Assembly (NCBI GenBank): GCA_964598695.1
Contig: CAZRDB010000030.1
Span: 1-35,159, forward strand
DNA from: CAZRDB01 sp964598695
Lineage (GTDB): Bacteria > Armatimonadota > Zipacnadia > UBA1398
DNA: 35,159 nt
Direction of reading: 5' to 3'
Shown: positions 32,983 to 35,159 of the stretch, one piece after another
Layout of the letters: each line of letters starts with the position of its first letter
Position numbering within the stretch: the stretch's first letter is position 1
The notes under the pieces: model-generated
Seen by the model: only the letters and a program-made list of their open reading frames with translations
The model's database searches: none
Told to the model about the DNA's origin: nothing
Position numbers and translations under genes: made by a program

Positions 32983-35159
32983 ATGCGGAGGCTCGATCGA
33001 CGGCGGTTCCTCGTGACGTGCGCGGGCGGCTTCGCGGCCGCTCGGTGCGCGCGCCCGGCACGTGCGGATGGGGGGCGCGTCGTGTGGGGTTACGAGGGCC
33101 GGCACGTCCGTGGGCAGGGCGACGCCCGGTACCTGGAGCTGCTCGACATCTCCTACCGGATGCTGCTCCCCGACCCCGAACTGCAGAACCTCACGATGCT
33201 CTACGCGCCGGCCTGGAACGGCTTCGTCGAGGGGCCGACCTGGGGCGCGTGGTGGATCCAGAACAGCTATGGCACGAGCTACTGCGCCCACCCGTTCCTC
33301 CCGGAGCCGCACGGCACGTTCCTCGCCAACGCCAATGACCTGTGGTTCTCGCAGATGGGCGACGGCCAGCGGAAGAGCTTCCGGGACTGGGTCGCGCCGG
33401 ACGGCTGCCTCTGCGATGCCGCGGCGCCAGGGACGATCATCTACAAGCAGGGCGACGGCCGGGTGGACATCCACGACTGGGCCGTCGAGTTCACCGCCGC
33501 GGGGGTCGTCCTGCAGTCCGACCTCCTGCTCATCGGCCGCGACCCGGCCGGGCTTGCCCACTACCTCCCGCTGCTCCGCCGCAGCATGGAGTTCCTCGAC
33601 GCCCGGCGCGACCCCGCCAACAACCTCTACCTCGGCGGGCCGGCCGCGAACCTCCTCGCCCCCAGCCACGCCGGCTGGAAACGCCCCGACGGCGCCTACG
33701 ACCGCTCCTACCTCACCGGCCTCTCGGTCACGACCATCGCCGCCCTCGATCGGATGATCGAGTTGGAGCGGCTCGCGGGGGAGCCCAAGCAGGCCGCGCG
33801 CTACGAGGAGCGGCGCGATCTCAGCCGCCAGGGCCTCGCGGCGCTCACCACCGACGAGGGGTACCTGATCAAGTCGCTCGACCCGGATGGGGTCCGGCAC
33901 GGGGTGTACGGCGCGCCGGTCCACGGCTACTTCGAGGCCGTCTGCAACCACGACGCGGTGGCGTTCCGCGTGGTCGACGATGCCCAGGCCGAGGCCATCT
34001 GCCGCAAGATCGACGAGATCCCCGGGCTCAGGCCACACGACCTGATCATCACCAACTACCCGAGCCTCGATGACCTGTACACCGAGCCGACGGGCCTGTG
34101 GAGCTTCGGCACGTGGGTCAACGGCGGCCACTGGACCACCTGCGAGGCGCGGATGATCCTCGCCTACTACCGCCTCGGCCGGTACGGCGATGCGCGGCGG
34201 GCGATGGAGGCGATCCTCGCGCTGGCGCGGGAGTTCCGGCTCGACAACCCGCTCGTGGACTTCGGCGGGGCCCCATACCAGCCGGGTCTGCCGATCAACT
34301 GCGTCTACGATGCGTGGGGCGCGCCGATGGCGATGCTCCGGGGCCTGTTCGAGTACCTCTACAAGGCCGACCGCCTGACGCTCGTGCCGCACATCCCGCC
34401 CGGGATCACCCGGCTCGAGCAACGCTTCCCCGTCCGCTTCGGCGCGAAGAGGCTGTACCTCGCCACCGAGGGCGCCGGCACGGTCCGCGCGGTCTGGGTG
34501 AATGGCAAGCTGTGGCGGCAGCACACGGAGACCGAGATCGATCTCCCCTACGACGCCCTGCCGGCCGAGGCGCATGTGGTGGTGTGCCTGGGCGAGGTCG
34601 AGCGGCCCAGTCGACCGCTCAAGGGCCCACAGCCCCCCGTCGTGGCGGCCGCTCCGGGCGACGGCTGGAACCCCGAGGGCCTCATCGGCCCCGAGACGGG
34701 CAACGGCCGACCCCTGCGGATCGGCGCCGACAGCAATGGCGAGCACCGCTTCGTGGGCGAGATGGGGCGCGTGAGCCTCTGGGGCCGGGCGCTCACGGAG
34801 GCGGAGATCGCCGCTCTCGCGGCCGACCGTGCCGTGCCCCCACCCCCCGGGACCGGCCTCGTCGCGCTCTACGACCCCTCCGCCCTCGCCGATGGGCTGC
34901 TCCCCAACGCCGCGGGAGGCGGCCTCGCGGCCCGCGTCGTCGGCGAGGGGATCGAGGCGGGAGCCGACGGTCTCCGCTTCGCGGGTGGCGGCTACCTGGA
35001 GGTCGAGAACGACGCGCGCCTGCTGCTCGGGGCGGCCTACACGCTCGAGGCGTGGATCCGCCCCAGCGCGCTGCCGGAGGGCGGCGTGCGGATCCTGGAT
35101 CGGGTCACCGCGGGCATCGACGATGGCTACCTGCTCGACACCTACCCCTCGGACGGGCT
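32983..35159 (+). CDS. Tat-exported six-hairpin glycosidase-like protein with LamG domains, 3' end outside window
   Basis: ATG 32983 follows AGGGAG. The N-terminus has a twin-arginine signal (L-D-R-R-R-F-L-V-T). Residues about 30-480 are rich in alternating aromatic helices (A-W-N-G-F-V-E-G-P-T-W-G-A-W-W, A-G-W-K-R-P-D-G-A-Y-D-R-S-Y, W-S-F-G-T-W-V-N-G-G-H-W). This suggests an (alpha/alpha)6 six-hairpin glycosidase, comparable with GH families that trim plant or microbial glycans. A beta domain follows, then LamG/concanavalin-like modules: F-V-G-E-M-G-R-V-S-L-W-G-R-A-L-T-E-A-E-I near 595 and G-G-Y-L-E-V-E-N with Y-T-L-E-A-W-I-R-P near 685-705. The reading frame is open to the window edge, so the end is missing. 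Catalytic residues and substrate are not assigned. Confidence 0.85.
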   Translation, partial: MRRLDRRRFLVTCAGGFAAARCARPARADGGRVVWGYEGRHVRGQGDARYLELLDISYRMLLPDPELQNLTMLYAPAWNGFVEGPTWGAWWIQNSYGTSYCAHPFLPEPHGTFLANANDLWFSQMGDGQRKSFRDWVAPDGCLCDAAAPGTIIYKQGDGRVDIHDWAVEFTAAGVVLQSDLLLIGRDPAGLAHYLPLLRRSMEFLDARRDPANNLYLGGPAANLLAPSHAGWKRPDGAYDRSYLTGLSVTTIAALDRMIELERLAGEPKQAARYEERRDLSRQGLAALTTDEGYLIKSLDPDGVRHGVYGAPVHGYFEAVCNHDAVAFRVVDDAQAEAICRKIDEIPGLRPHDLIITNYPSLDDLYTEPTGLWSFGTWVNGGHWTTCEARMILAYYRLGRYGDARRAMEAILALAREFRLDNPLVDFGGAPYQPGLPINCVYDAWGAPMAMLRGLFEYLYKADRLTLVPHIPPGITRLEQRFPVRFGAKRLYLATEGAGTVRAVWVNGKLWRQHTETEIDLPYDALPAEAHVVVCLGEVERPSRPLKGPQPPVVAAAPGDGWNPEGLIGPETGNGRPLRIGADSNGEHRFVGEMGRVSLWGRALTEAEIAALAADRAVPPPPGTGLVALYDPSALADGLLPNAAGGGLAARVVGEGIEAGADGLRFAGGGYLEVENDARLLLGAAYTLEAWIRPSALPEGGVRILDRVTAGIDDGYLLDTYPSDG

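Noticed and set aside
32767..34746. Upstream extension of the LytM peptidase frame by about 660 codons
   Set aside because: It is antisense to the Tat-exported glycosidase-like gene. The true start is ATG 32766 with a ribosome site and signal peptide.

Overview
The window is very GC-rich (about 70% by eye) with long GC-biased coding runs on both strands and frequent GTG/TTG starts. Two 10-N runs (12073-12082 and 31222-31231) mark it as a scaffold from a draft or metagenomic assembly. Lipoprotein, POTRA and EnvC/LytM-type proteins point to a diderm bacterium. Its many secreted glycan-active proteins fit a polysaccharide degrader of the Armatimonadota/Planctomycetota/Hydrogenedentota sort. That placement is an inference, since no taxonomic marker gene is present.

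Left block, 1-6087, minus strand. A retaining-type GT4 glycosyltransferase is followed by a compact two-gene unit (SMC/OLD-like ATPase plus a small protein with a D...ExK nuclease-like core). Next come a secreted GH172 (DUF2961) glycosidase, a translationally coupled small lipoprotein, and a UlaG-like metallo-beta-lactamase-fold hydrolase that runs off the left edge. Block 6207-14393, plus strand: an ABC-2 exporter pair (ATGA overlap), then two large secreted TIM-barrel glycosidase-like proteins, the second broken by an assembly gap. These four genes are tightly spaced and probably form one operon.

Block 14421-23930, minus strand: a Ski2/Hel308-like helicase fused to an OmpR-type winged helix, a hybrid sensor kinase, and a 1256-residue secreted protein with CARDB and carboxypeptidase-regulatory-like modules. 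Between the last two lies a 455-bp non-coding stretch with ten same-strand DnaA-box-like nonamers, four of them exactly TTGTCCACA. It is a candidate replication origin or DnaA-titration site and is the most striking non-coding feature here.

Block 24187-28817, plus strand: two tandem paralogues that start like BamA (signal peptide and POTRA repeats) but continue as helical TPR-like repeats with no beta-barrel. They are preceded by an extended -10 and a palindrome at the expected transcription start. Block 28814-32766, minus strand: an EnvC-like LytM peptidase, a CxxC protein and a secreted membrane-anchored orphan. The CxxC gene is only apparently broken: a 25-bp duplication flanks the N gap, and collapsing the duplicated 131 bp restores one open frame. 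From 32983 a Tat-exported six-hairpin glycosidase-like protein with LamG domains runs off the right edge. No tRNA, rRNA, CRISPR array, transposase or phage gene was seen.
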